A stretch of 58,979 bases of DNA from positions 1-58,979 of the forward strand of contig JBJXGO010000222.1 of assembly GCA_046160345.1 (NCBI GenBank). The letters are read 5' to 3'. Shown in pieces: positions 8,449-17,757 of this stretch; position 1 is the first letter of the stretch, and each line of letters begins with the position of its first letter. This stretch comes from M3007 sp046160345. Lineage in GTDB: Bacteria; Bacteroidota; Bacteroidia; Chitinophagales; Saprospiraceae. Made by a program: the position numbers and the translations under genes. A model generated the notes under the pieces. That model ran no database searches. It was not told where the DNA came from and saw only the letters and a list, made by a program, of their open reading frames with translations.

Positions 8449-9282
8449 ATGCTGTTTTGGGTAAATATTCTTTTTTGGCCTGCAGCCCTTTATGTAGGGC
8501 TTTGTCTCGTGTTCTATTTCGGACAGGATTTGTTCTTCTTTCGCCCAGAGCGGCTAGCGAATACCTTTACTTATCAATACCCATTTCCCTTCATGGAAAT
8601 CAATTTTGACATGGAGGATGGTGGTGTGGTGAATGCCTTGCATTTCAGGGTTCCTAATAGCAAAGGGGTAGTTTTTTACATCAAAGGGAATTCTCGAAGC
8701 ATCAAAGGTTGGGGGAAATTTGCCAAGGACTTTGTGGGCAAAGGTTTCGACTTTTTAATTCTTGATTTCCGGGGCTTTGGAAAAAGCAGAGGCCGCCGTA
8801 CTGAAGAAATCCTTTTCAACGATCTTCAACACGTTTATCAATGGCTTTCCGATGAGTATGAGGAGAAGCAAATTGTGCTCTATGGACGCTCCCTTGGCAG
8901 CGGTCTGGCAGCCAGGATTGCCTCCTGGAACCGACCTAGAATGCTTGTCCTGGACTGTCCGTATTACTCTTTTTTGTACCACATTTCACGCTACGCCTTC
9001 ATCCTGCCTATCCGATGGCTATTGCGGTATCAAATTCGAACAGACCGTTTTATAAAAAAAGTACGGTGCCCGATCCATATCATCGGTGGCACCAAAGACC
9101 GGCTCATCCCATTCCGGCAGGCCGAGATGCTTAAGCATTTGATGCCAGAAAAAATCACGCTTCATCCTATCGTTGGGGCAGGGCACAACAACCTGCCAGA
9201 TTTTCCTGATTACCACGACTTGTTATATGATATCCTCCACAATGATGACGAACTGGAAGCAGATTTGAAATTGGCGGCGTAA
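8449..9282 (+). CDS. alpha/beta hydrolase, membrane-anchored (ABHD13/Bem46-like)
   Basis: A 277-residue serine hydrolase with one N-terminal membrane segment (about residues 3-24). The nucleophile is S148 in 'YGRSLGSG', the acid is D217 in 'GGTKDRLIP', and the histidine is H246 in 'GAGHNNLPD'. The oxyanion region 'YIKGNSRS' and 'DFRGFGKSRGR' fit the ABHD13/Bem46 subgroup, whose substrates are unknown. I start at the ATG at 8449, not the TTG three codons earlier, because that TTG lies within a candidate promoter element. Confidence 0.88.
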   Translation: MLFWVNILFWPAALYVGLCLVFYFGQDLFFFRPERLANTFTYQYPFPFMEINFDMEDGGVVNALHFRVPNSKGVVFYIKGNSRSIKGWGKFAKDFVGKGFDFLILDFRGFGKSRGRRTEEILFNDLQHVYQWLSDEYEEKQIVLYGRSLGSGLAARIASWNRPRMLVLDCPYYSFLYHISRYAFILPIRWLLRYQIRTDRFIKKVRCPIHIIGGTKDRLIPFRQAEMLKHLMPEKITLHPIVGAGHNNLPDFPDYHDLLYDILHNDDELEADLKLAA

Positions 9283-9415
9283 GGAACGAGGCCGGTTATC
9301 AAGGCTTGTCCGTAAGCTGAAAATTGACAGGCAGACAAAATTCTAATCCAGTGTGGTATCAGAAAGCCCTTGCTTTCTTCGTTTGTTTTCCTCAAAAAAA
9401 TTTCTCAACCTACTC

Positions 9416-10849
9416 ATGCAAAAGATTTCAACCCTCCTTTTTGTTTTATGCTCAAGCGTTTTATTTGCTCAAAAAACCAACCCAGCGCCCACCGGAAAAC
9501 CGACTTCAAAACCACCGACTAATGTCGGCGCCCAAAAACCATCTGCCGCGGCAAACCAAAGCACAGCGGCAACCAGGCAGCCAGCAGTAGTAAGAGATAC
9601 CGCGATCTTTCGTCTTTTTGAAAAGCCTGCCGACCTCAAGTGGGTCAAATATTTTAAAGGCCGTCTCGACGATGCTTCAGTGGTAGATATCACACTGGGC
9701 TTTGATGGGCGCAATTGCCGGGGTTATCTTACGTACGCTAAAAGCCGCATTCGCTTCAACCTTTCTGGAACCCTTGATCCTGATGGCTTTATACTTGAAG
9801 AGCGCGATATGGCGCGTGGAACAACCGGGGTTCTGCGAGGCAACTTTCAGAACCGGCGCATAGAGGCTGATTGGGCAAATGCCGACAACAGCATCGGACG
9901 TCGGTTGGAAGCCGACGAAGTGGCTCCGGGCCAGGCACTTACCCTCAATTGTTCCGACAATAAATGGAGCAGCCGTTACATCACACGCTTCAACGGCGCA
10001 CGCTGCGATATGGTGCTGGTAAGGTCGCACAATGGCGCACTTGACGGCTTCCTATGGGTAGAAACTGACGGAAGAACCTACCGCCTTAAAGGTGATTTGA
10101 AAAACGATGGCACCTATGAAATGGAAGTGCTCGGTACTGACGACCGCCTCGCAGCCCTGCTCAGCGGCAACCTGAAGGCCGGCCAAAATACCGACTGCAA
10201 CTGGGTGGGCAGCGGTGAGCGGCGCAGTTTCAAATTCATACTCAAGGATCACTTTTTACTCGGTTGTTATGAATACGCCGATTATGCCACCAGCTATGAT
10301 GTCTTGTACCCGCGCACGCCATGCGCCCATTGCAATACCTTACTTGATGAACAAGTGAATCAATGGGTTGAGCGTTGTCAATCAACCTTTGAATCAAAAA
10401 ACATGCCGCTCAAGCCAGCCAACCGCAGCAGCCAGCGCGCAAGCGCATGGCCTGAGATTGCCTGTTGGACCGACAATGTTTTTGCCGGATACGTCACATT
10501 TTCAGATACCTGGACAGATCAGGCACAGGGGCTTTCTTTTAATTATGACCTGCGCACAAACAAAGAGATCGCGCTCGTAGACCTTTTTAACAAAGGTTTT
10601 AATGCCCAAAAGTATCTGACGGACTGGGCGAATCGCGAAATGCCCAAACTGCCCGCTTTCGCCAGCGACCCTAAATACAGGGAATGGCTTAATAAAGAAG
10701 GATTCCCGCTCTTTGCCCTCCGACGGGAAGGTTTGGAAATCAGCACCTTGTTTCACCCACAATACGGCCGACAGACCTTGCTCGTGCCCTATTCCGGATT
10801 AAAAACGTATCTAAAAAGAGACAGCCCCATCGGAGAATTCGTAAAATAA
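9416..10849 (+). CDS. exported protein with C-terminal DUF3298/RsiV-like domain
   Basis: 477 residues from the ATG at 9416, where a signal peptide begins (MQKISTLLFVLCSSVLFAQ). A Pro/Thr/Ala-rich linker (about residues 20-60) follows. The middle part has repeated short beta blocks with 'G-x-L' patterns ('RGYLTYAKSRIRFNLSGTL', 'DGFLWVETDGRTYRLKGDL'). The last 120 residues ('LSFNYDLRTNKEIALVDLF', 'LVPYSGLKTYL') resemble DUF3298, the domain found in RsiV-type proteins; this is a pattern match by eye. Function unknown; probably periplasmic. Confidence 0.75.
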   Translation: MQKISTLLFVLCSSVLFAQKTNPAPTGKPTSKPPTNVGAQKPSAAANQSTAATRQPAVVRDTAIFRLFEKPADLKWVKYFKGRLDDASVVDITLGFDGRNCRGYLTYAKSRIRFNLSGTLDPDGFILEERDMARGTTGVLRGNFQNRRIEADWANADNSIGRRLEADEVAPGQALTLNCSDNKWSSRYITRFNGARCDMVLVRSHNGALDGFLWVETDGRTYRLKGDLKNDGTYEMEVLGTDDRLAALLSGNLKAGQNTDCNWVGSGERRSFKFILKDHFLLGCYEYADYATSYDVLYPRTPCAHCNTLLDEQVNQWVERCQSTFESKNMPLKPANRSSQRASAWPEIACWTDNVFAGYVTFSDTWTDQAQGLSFNYDLRTNKEIALVDLFNKGFNAQKYLTDWANREMPKLPAFASDPKYREWLNKEGFPLFALRREGLEISTLFHPQYGRQTLLVPYSGLKTYLKRDSPIGEFVK

Positions 10850-10897
10850 TGAACCCTCTCCACGCAAGCAGGAAGGATAAGTCGGGAAAAACAACCC

Positions 10898-10925
10898 TAA
10901 TGACCAATGACCAATAACCCTAATG
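10898..10925. repeat. heptamer tandem repeat (AATGACC-type)
   Basis: The stretch reads as successive 7-mers AATGACC, AATGACC, AATAACC before drifting. It lies in the gap before the next small gene. Similar period-7 tracts occur at 31087-31133 and 46352-46372. Confidence 0.55.
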
Positions 10926-10936
10926 ACAATTTATGT

Positions 10937-11287
10937 ATGGAAGACTGGCAAATAGATTTTGAATGGCTGCGCACCCAACATCTCGTGCAAAGCACCATGA
11001 AACGCGAAGTGCTGCCCGACCTGAACACGGTGTTGTTTCTGGTTGGCATTCAGGAATTGGGGCGTTGGAAGCGATCTTTTACCAAAGAAGAAAAACAAGA
11101 TCTGATGCACATTGCGGTATGCCGATTGCTCAGCCAGGAAGGGTTTTTTGAATTTGTAGGTCGTGACGAAGACGGCTGGCCGCATTATCGGCAAATAGTG
11201 GAAATGCCCAAACAGGAAACCACCGAGCAAGAAAAACTTTTGAAAATCAACGCAATACGTTATTTTCAAGACTGGGAGCAAGAGTAA
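10937..11287 (+). CDS. conserved-looking small hypothetical protein
   Basis: A 116-residue soluble protein from the ATG at 10937 ('MEDWQIDFEWLR'). The first ten codons of the longer frame are encoded by the heptamer-repeat region, so I exclude them. It is rich in charged and aromatic residues and is predicted helical. A conserved-looking core is 'LPDLNTVLFLVGIQELGRW' followed by 'FTKEEKQDLMHIAVC'. It lies 35 bp upstream of xseA. No named family recognised. Confidence 0.7.
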   Translation: MEDWQIDFEWLRTQHLVQSTMKREVLPDLNTVLFLVGIQELGRWKRSFTKEEKQDLMHIAVCRLLSQEGFFEFVGRDEDGWPHYRQIVEMPKQETTEQEKLLKINAIRYFQDWEQE

Positions 11288-11322
11288 CGCGAAAATTATT
11301 CCATCGATTTTTACCTTCGCTC

Positions 11323-12546
11323 ATGCATACGCACAGCCTTTTTGAACTCAACGAACACATCCGACGGGTGCTGGCGCTCAACTTTCAGGAGCCGGTTTGG
11401 ATTTTGGCAGAAATTGCGCAGGTGGGCGAATCCCGGGGTCATCGTTATCTGGATCTGGTTCAAAAGGGCGATGATGGGGATGTGGTAGCGCAGGCACAGG
11501 CGGCCTTGTGGGTTTCTGAATTCCGTCAAATCAATGCTCGATATCCGCTGGGACTTGTCTCCCTGCTTCGGGAGGGTTTGGAATTGCGGATGCAGGTCAG
11601 GCCTACTTTTCATGAACGCTACGGCCTTAAACTCCATATTACAGATATTGACCCTGCGCACACCCTGGGGCAGCTCGATTTGTTGCGCCGGCAAACCATC
11701 CAAACGCTTCGGCAAGAGGGGCTATTTGATTTGAACCGTGCCCTGCAACTGCCACTTGTGCTCCAACGGATAGCGGTGGTCAGTAGCGAAAATGCAGCAG
11801 GAAAGCAGGATTTTTTAGAACATTTGAATGGCAATTCTTTCGGCTATTCTTTTGATTGTCAGTTTTTTAACGCGGCAGTACAAGGGAAAAGTGCGGAATT
11901 GGAGCTCATGGCGGCATTGGAAAAAATTGGCAAGTCGGCTAAAAAGTATGACTGCATTGTGATAGTGCGCGGCGGAGGTTCCCGGCTCGACCTGATGGCT
12001 TTCGATGGCTTGTCGCTTTGCCAGCTTGCAGCAAAAATGCCCTTGCCATTGTTAGTAGGTATCGGGCACGATATTGACCAATCCGTGCTCGATCTGATAG
12101 CACACACTTCTCTCAAAACCCCCACTGCGGTAGCAGATTTTTTGGTGCAGCACAACTTGAATTTTGAAGGCGATCTGCTTGGAGCCGCAGAAAACTTGAA
12201 AAGCAGCGCTCAAAATCTTTTAAAATTCATTCAGCTGGACCTGGATCGAACCGAAACCACCGCCTACTTTGCCGCCCGCGCCCAAATCCAGGAATCCATC
12301 CGAAAATTAGATTTTGCAGAAGAAAAACTCTCTGAACTTGCCCTCCAAACCTTACGTGAACAGCAATTCATATTGGAAAAAACAGAGGCCCTTTACCTTA
12401 ATCTTCACCCCTTAAATGTGCTTCGCCGCGGTTACAGCATTACGACCAAAAAGGGCAAGGTGATAAAATCTTCTTCTGAAGTCAATAAGGGCGATGCCCT
12501 GGAAACCCGTTTTTGGGAGGGTAGTGTAAGATCTAAAGTGGAATAA
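11323..12546 (+). CDS. xseA: exodeoxyribonuclease VII large subunit
   Basis: Catalytic subunit of ExoVII, a single-strand DNA exonuclease acting in repair and recombination. The N-terminal OB-fold (about residues 1-100, 'EPVWILAEIAQVGESRGHRYLDL') is followed by the nuclease domain with 'VIVRGGGSRLDLMAFDG' and 'GIGHDIDQSVLDLIA', then 'SLKTPTAVADFLV', a coiled-coil region and the conserved C-terminal 'LNVLRRGYSI' segment. At 407 residues the length is usual. No xseB small subunit follows within the window. A TACCTTCG sequence 4 nt before the ATG resembles a -7 element. Confidence 0.93.
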   Translation: MHTHSLFELNEHIRRVLALNFQEPVWILAEIAQVGESRGHRYLDLVQKGDDGDVVAQAQAALWVSEFRQINARYPLGLVSLLREGLELRMQVRPTFHERYGLKLHITDIDPAHTLGQLDLLRRQTIQTLRQEGLFDLNRALQLPLVLQRIAVVSSENAAGKQDFLEHLNGNSFGYSFDCQFFNAAVQGKSAELELMAALEKIGKSAKKYDCIVIVRGGGSRLDLMAFDGLSLCQLAAKMPLPLLVGIGHDIDQSVLDLIAHTSLKTPTAVADFLVQHNLNFEGDLLGAAENLKSSAQNLLKFIQLDLDRTETTAYFAARAQIQESIRKLDFAEEKLSELALQTLREQQFILEKTEALYLNLHPLNVLRRGYSITTKKGKVIKSSSEVNKGDALETRFWEGSVRSKVE

Positions 12547-12724
12547 TTGCGGACAGCGGTCAAAAATTGATTGCGCAATTCAGACTTAGCATCGTGAATT
12601 GACTAATTATTTCCCAGAATATTCGACATTTGCCAGCCATTATCCAAACAAAGCGCGCAATTTCAAAAAACAAGTTTTGAAAGCCTTCGTTTGTGTGGAA
12701 TTCCTCCAAAAACCTGGATTAGCA

Positions 12725-14347
12725 ATGATGAAATATTACTCCGCCTTTGCCGCCGTGTTTTTCTTTTTCGGGATGAACGGCGTTTCTGCTCAATCCATTA
12801 CTGAGCTTGAAGCAAGATACAAACGTGCCGCTTCCAAGAGCGAACGGATGAACTATGCCTATCAAATTGCCGAAAAATCGCTTGCTTCCAATGCAAAAAA
12901 AACATCCGACTACGCCGGAATAGCCAATCAGTTGGCCGTGGAGGTAGGAGATAAGCGCAAAGAAGCCGAGTCTGCTATTTTGGCCGCCGAGGCCGCCTAT
13001 CGGCTTCGCGACTACAAAGAGGCTTCAGGCAGGTTCAACCGTGCCTGGAATACGGCCCGCAACTACGGTTTTCGTGATCTGGCATTGAGCAATTCTGAAA
13101 AATTGCAGGAAATTGCCCTGAAACAAAATGATTTGCGCGAAGCCCTCAAATGGAGCAGCGAGACAGTCAAATACCTGAAAGAATCGGGCAATGGAGCGCG
13201 CGGCGGTGGCGAATCCTTGAGAAAGCTCGAAAATCAGTTGGCCGCTGCAGAGTCTGACAACCGCTCTTTGCGCGAACAACTGGCTGCCGCCACTGGCCAA
13301 ACCCAATTGCTTGAAAATACCTATCAGACCCAACTAAAGGAGGTAGAAGAAAAATCTTTGAGCGTCCTTACAGAAAAAGATGTTGCGCTCAGCCAGGCTT
13401 CCCAAAGTGTGCTTCGGGCAGATTCGGCGGTACGCGTCAATTCGCTCCGGCTTAAAAACCTTACGGAAGCGCAAATGCTTGACTCTATTGTCAAAGCCCA
13501 GCAAGAACGCGAAATTCAAACCAACAAGACCGCGTTGGCGCAAGCTCAACTGGCGCGAGAACAAATTGAGAACATACGGAACATTCTCGGCCTGGTAGTC
13601 ATTTTTGTGGTTTTGCTTGCGGGAATTGTTTATGCGCGTTTTCGTGCCAAAAAACGGACGGCCAACGAACTTTCCAAAAAAAATGCCCTCATAGAAGCAG
13701 AACAGGAGCGCTCCAACACGCTCTTGCTCAATATTTTGCCCCCAGCCATCGCACAGGAATTGAAGGCTCGAAACAAGGTTGCTGCCCGAAAATATGACCA
13801 GGCAACGGTGATGTTCGTAGATTTCAAAGGCTTTACCAATGTGGCAGAAGCGCTAAGCCCGGAGCGTTTGGTTGAAGAACTCGACCTGTGTTTTTCAAAT
13901 TTTGACCATATCATCAGCAAATACCGGATTGAAAAGATCAAGACTGTTGGTGATGCATATATATGTGCCAGTGGCCTTTCCGATATGAACGCCAGCCCTT
14001 CCGACATGGTAAAAGCGGCGCTCGAAATCCAGGATTTCCTGTTGGGCCTCAAAGCTGAGCGCCTGAGCCAGGGCTTGCCACACTTCGATGCCAGGGTGGG
14101 AATCCATACAGGCCCGGTAGTAGCCGGTGTGGTGGGCGCCAAGAAATTTGCATACGATATCTGGGGGGACACGGTAAACACCGCCGCGCGCCTGGAAGAA
14201 CAATGCGATCCCGGTCGCGTAAATGTGAGCGAAGATGCGTATTGGCTGGCCAAATATGAGTTTGAATGGCAGCACAGGGGAAAAATATCCGCCAAAAACA
14301 AGGGTATGATGGATATGTATTACGTGACCGGGATAAAGCAATACTAA
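12725..14347 (+). CDS. membrane class III adenylate cyclase with periplasmic TPR/coiled-coil sensor
   Basis: About 540 residues. The start at 12725 gives a signal/anchor (MMKYYSAFAAVFFFFGMNGVSAQ); the frame upstream lacks such features. Residues 25-190 are helical and TPR-like, followed by a coiled coil (about 190-280), one membrane segment (about 286-306) and a cytoplasmic cyclase domain (about 355-535). Catalytic features: the metal-binding Asp D366 in 'VMFVDFKGFT', the 'EKIKTVGDAY' loop with the adenine-selecting Lys, the partner Asp in 'FAYDIWGDTVN', and 'NTAAR' with the transition-state Asn/Arg. The Lys/Asp pair predicts ATP, hence cAMP, rather than GTP. The signal sensed by the extracytoplasmic part is unknown. 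aroE begins 1 nt after its stop. Confidence 0.9.
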   Translation: MMKYYSAFAAVFFFFGMNGVSAQSITELEARYKRAASKSERMNYAYQIAEKSLASNAKKTSDYAGIANQLAVEVGDKRKEAESAILAAEAAYRLRDYKEASGRFNRAWNTARNYGFRDLALSNSEKLQEIALKQNDLREALKWSSETVKYLKESGNGARGGGESLRKLENQLAAAESDNRSLREQLAAATGQTQLLENTYQTQLKEVEEKSLSVLTEKDVALSQASQSVLRADSAVRVNSLRLKNLTEAQMLDSIVKAQQEREIQTNKTALAQAQLAREQIENIRNILGLVVIFVVLLAGIVYARFRAKKRTANELSKKNALIEAEQERSNTLLLNILPPAIAQELKARNKVAARKYDQATVMFVDFKGFTNVAEALSPERLVEELDLCFSNFDHIISKYRIEKIKTVGDAYICASGLSDMNASPSDMVKAALEIQDFLLGLKAERLSQGLPHFDARVGIHTGPVVAGVVGAKKFAYDIWGDTVNTAARLEEQCDPGRVNVSEDAYWLAKYEFEWQHRGKISAKNKGMMDMYYVTGIKQY

Positions 14348-14348
14348 C

Positions 14349-15119
14349 GTGTTTCTTTACGGACTTATCGGCTACCCGCTTGGGCATTCTTTTTCGAAGA
14401 AATATTTCAGCGAAAAATTCGAACGGGAAGGCGTCCAAGATGCTGGTTACAAACTTTTCCCTCTGGATAGTATTACCGGATTAACCGACTTGTTGGCACA
14501 AAATCCGGAACTTCGCGGCCTCAATGTTACCATTCCATACAAGGAAACCATCCTCCCACTGCTTCAGCGTTTGGACGAAACCGCCCGGGCAGTTGGAGCC
14601 GCGAACTGCGTCAAAATTCTCGACACTCAGGAACTAGTCGGCTTCAACACCGATGTGATCGGTTTCGAAAGATCGCTTGCGAGCCTGAATATGGAAGCGT
14701 TGGCGGCAGCAGGCAGCACGGCCTTGATTTTGGGCACAGGCGGCGCCTCCAAAGCAGTAGCCTTTGTTTTAAAAAAACTCCGCATACCTTTCAAGTTTGT
14801 ATCGCGTAAGCCTGAAAATGAGCAGGAAATCAGTTACGAAGAGATAGCAAATCAAACGTCGCCAGCACAAATAAAGGTTAGATTTATCGTGAACACCACC
14901 CCTTGCGGAACCTTTCCAAATACCGATCAAATGCCCCCCTTGCCGCCAGATTTTTTAAAACCGGATATGTTGGTATATGATTTGATTTACAATCCCGCCG
15001 AAACGCTACTTTTGCGTGAAGCCAAAGCCCGGGGCTGTGCGGTAAAGAATGGTTATGAAATGCTTGAACTACAGGCTGAAGCGTCCTGGGATATTTGGCA
15101 AAGCCCACCAGAAATATGA
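14349..15119 (+). CDS. aroE: shikimate dehydrogenase
   Basis: NADP-dependent reduction of 3-dehydroshikimate to shikimate in aromatic amino acid synthesis. Motifs: the 'GYPLGHSFSKKYF' substrate loop, 'NVTIPYKETILP' with the catalytic Lys, 'GFNTDVIGF' with the catalytic Asp, and the nucleotide-binding 'ILGTGGASKAVAFVL'. The length of 256 residues is typical. The start codon is GTG, 1 nt after the cyclase stop. Its stop overlaps the next gene's ATG by 4 bp (ATGA), so aroE and the proline dehydrogenase are coupled. Confidence 0.94.
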   Translation: MFLYGLIGYPLGHSFSKKYFSEKFEREGVQDAGYKLFPLDSITGLTDLLAQNPELRGLNVTIPYKETILPLLQRLDETARAVGAANCVKILDTQELVGFNTDVIGFERSLASLNMEALAAAGSTALILGTGGASKAVAFVLKKLRIPFKFVSRKPENEQEISYEEIANQTSPAQIKVRFIVNTTPCGTFPNTDQMPPLPPDFLKPDMLVYDLIYNPAETLLLREAKARGCAVKNGYEMLELQAEASWDIWQSPPEI

Positions 15120-16291
15120 CCACTGTTGATTTTTCAAACACTGAAATTGCGTTTGCTCACCTTTCAGATAAAGCACTGAAAAAAACCGCCTGGCTGTTCA
15201 GCATGATGAATAAGCCATGGCTTGTGAAGTATGGTTCGAATCTAGCGCTTTGGGCCGTAGAAAACGGCATCCCGCTTGCTGAATGGGCGGTGCGAAACAC
15301 CGTTTTTCAGCAATTTGTTGGAGGCACCACACTCCTGGACAGCCAGCCCAGTATTGAACGACTGGCTGAGTACAATACACTTACCATTCTGGATTATGGT
15401 GCAGAAGCAAAGGAAACGGAACTCGATTTCAACCATACAATGAACGAGAACATCCGGGCCATTGACTTTGCTTCGCGCTCTGTCAAAAGCATCCCCATTA
15501 TCAGTACAAAGGTGACAGGCTTAATGCGATTTGGACTTTTGGAACGCATCCAATCTGCCCAAACACTCCAGCGCGAGGAAGTGGACGAATACCGAAATGC
15601 ACTTAAACGCCTGGATGCCATCTGTTATCACGCGGCTAAAAAAAATGTGTCGGTATTTATTGATGCAGAAGAAAGCTGGATTCAGGATTCCATTGACCAC
15701 CTGGTTTGGCTCATGATGCGGCGCTACAACAAACAAAGGGTAGTTGTCTATAACACCTATCAGTATTACAGGCATGACCGGCTCCACTTCCTAACCGAAA
15801 GTTATGACCGTGCCCGGCAGGAAGGCTTTTTGCTTGGCGCAAAACTAGTGCGCGGGGCTTATATGGAAAAAGAACGCGCTCGCGCACAAGAATTTAACTA
15901 CCTGGATCCCATCAACCCCGACAAGTCTGCAACGGACGATCTTTACGATACTGCGCTCCGTTTTTGCCTTGACCACCTGGATACTTTGGCCGTTTGCAAC
16001 GCCAGTCACAACGCCCAAAGCGCTTTGCTTCAAGTTGAATTAATGGAGAAAAAAGGCATAGCGCGCAATCACCCGCACACGCTTTTCAGCCAGTTGTATG
16101 GCATGAGCGACAACATCACCTTCAATTTGGCACAAGCAGGTTACCGCGTGGCCAAATACCTTCCCTACGGCCAGGTAAAAGAGGTTATTCCATATCTTAT
16201 TCGTCGGGCACAGGAGAATACTTCTGTGACGGGGGATGCGGGCAGAGAGTTGAAGTTGGTGCGGGAAGAAATCGCTCGGCGGGGGCTCTGA
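15116..16291 (+). CDS. proline dehydrogenase (monofunctional)
   Basis: FAD enzyme oxidising proline to 1-pyrroline-5-carboxylate, the first step of proline catabolism. The TIM-barrel (PRODH) signatures are 'KLVRGAYMEKERARA', 'HNAQS' and the C-terminal 'PYLIRRAQENTSV', which binds substrate carboxylate through the paired Arg residues. It is 391 residues and lacks the P5C dehydrogenase half found in PutA. The ATG at 15116 overlaps the aroE stop; a longer frame from 15095 would lie inside aroE. The link with aroE is probably positional, not metabolic. Confidence 0.92.
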   Translation: MTTVDFSNTEIAFAHLSDKALKKTAWLFSMMNKPWLVKYGSNLALWAVENGIPLAEWAVRNTVFQQFVGGTTLLDSQPSIERLAEYNTLTILDYGAEAKETELDFNHTMNENIRAIDFASRSVKSIPIISTKVTGLMRFGLLERIQSAQTLQREEVDEYRNALKRLDAICYHAAKKNVSVFIDAEESWIQDSIDHLVWLMMRRYNKQRVVVYNTYQYYRHDRLHFLTESYDRARQEGFLLGAKLVRGAYMEKERARAQEFNYLDPINPDKSATDDLYDTALRFCLDHLDTLAVCNASHNAQSALLQVELMEKKGIARNHPHTLFSQLYGMSDNITFNLAQAGYRVAKYLPYGQVKEVIPYLIRRAQENTSVTGDAGRELKLVREEIARRGL

Positions 16292-16380
16292 TGGAGGGGT
16301 TGAAGCGTGGTTTCCTGCTTATTGTTACATTTTTCAGACATACTCTAGGCATGCCACGCTTTTCTGGGCAAACCCACGCT

Positions 16381-17706
16381 TTACCCGTTATAAAATGTCC
16401 ATTTCCACATCTCTTTAAGTGTCACTTTTTTGCCGTACATCAGGATGCCCACGCGATAGATCCGCCCGGCCAACCAGACAAAAAACACCGCCGAAGCAAC
16501 CACCAAAGTGAGTGAGAGAGCCACCTGCCACCAGGGCGGATTGAAGGCTAGTCGGAAAGGCATTGCTATGGGCGAAAAGAGCGGGAAAATAGATGAAAAA
16601 ACCATCAGGCTGCTGTCCGGGTTGCGCCAACCGGCCATGGAAACAATATAAAAAGCAAGGATTAGCGGAATGGTCGCAGGCAACGTCAATGCTTGCCCCT
16701 CCCCCGTATCATCGCCCATGGCCGAACCAATAGCCGCAAACATCGAGGAATAGATAAAATAACCGCCCAGGAAATAGATGATGAATGAGCCAATAAGCAG
16801 TGGCCAATTTTGTTTGCTCAATTCAGCCATGATCCGCATACCCGTGTCCTCCATGAGTACGGGATCAATGGTCGCATCACCTGCAGTCATAGGAGCCTCG
16901 ATTTGCGAAGTGTCAAAGCCCATCACGAGTGGAACGATGAACGATACTGCCCCGCTCAACACTACCCAAGCAACCACTTGCGTCAAACCTACCAATCCAG
17001 CGCCGATTATCTTGCCCATCATCAGATCAAAAGGCCGAACCGACGACATCATGACCTCCACGATACGGTTGGTTTTTTCTTCCATGACGGATTTCATGAC
17101 CATTTGCCCATACATAAGTACCATGAAAAAGAGCAGGAAGGTCATAATGCCCCCTACGGCAAGACCCACTCCAGCGGTGTATTTGCTTTGGTCGTCTTCC
17201 TGATCGCTTTTGATCCCTTCCGGGTCAATGGATACATCAGACTCCAGAAGTTTCAGCCGCGCCGCGTCGAGCTGGAGCGAATCCATTTTGAAGGCCTTGA
17301 TTTTCTCTGCAATACGTTTTTCTATCTGACCGCTTTTTTCGGGCGCTAGTTTCTCGTCTGAATAATAAAAAATGGTGTGGTCTTTCTGTTGAAAATTGCC
17401 CAAGGGAGGAATGCGCAACACTCCGTCTAGTTTTTTTTCGGTCACCTCGGTCTTGAGTTGCTCAAGATTTTTGTTGCCCGAAGGGATGAATCGAACACCT
17501 TTTTCGTCGGGGAGCGGAGTGACCATTTTTGCCTCATCAAGCACGGCGACTTTGATCTCATCACCTCCCTGATATCTGGTAAGACCGATAATTACAAGCA
17601 TATACACCAGCAAGCCCACTGGAGCCAGCAATGTACCTATGATGAAAGATTTTTTACGGACACGGGTCAGGTATTCGCGTTGTATGATGAGAGAAAGTTT
17701 GGACAT
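16381..17706 (-). CDS. ABC-2 type exporter permease (NatB-like)
   Basis: A 441-residue membrane protein with one N-terminal membrane helix (about residues 24-46), a large extracytoplasmic loop (about 47-180), and a bundle of five or six membrane helices in the C-terminal half. The arrangement is that of NatB/ABC-2 permeases that extrude Na+ or drugs. It lies 51 bp downstream of the ATPase gene (17758-18657) on the same strand, so the two form one transporter. Substrate not predictable. Confidence 0.9.
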   Translation of the reverse strand: MSKLSLIIQREYLTRVRKKSFIIGTLLAPVGLLVYMLVIIGLTRYQGGDEIKVAVLDEAKMVTPLPDEKGVRFIPSGNKNLEQLKTEVTEKKLDGVLRIPPLGNFQQKDHTIFYYSDEKLAPEKSGQIEKRIAEKIKAFKMDSLQLDAARLKLLESDVSIDPEGIKSDQEDDQSKYTAGVGLAVGGIMTFLLFFMVLMYGQMVMKSVMEEKTNRIVEVMMSSVRPFDLMMGKIIGAGLVGLTQVVAWVVLSGAVSFIVPLVMGFDTSQIEAPMTAGDATIDPVLMEDTGMRIMAELSKQNWPLLIGSFIIYFLGGYFIYSSMFAAIGSAMGDDTGEGQALTLPATIPLILAFYIVSMAGWRNPDSSLMVFSSIFPLFSPIAMPFRLAFNPPWWQVALSLTLVVASAVFFVWLAGRIYRVGILMYGKKVTLKEMWKWTFYNG

Positions 17707-17757
17707 GGCTGAATTTGATATTTGTGAAGTTGGTTATTTGTGGATTTGTAAGCGCAT

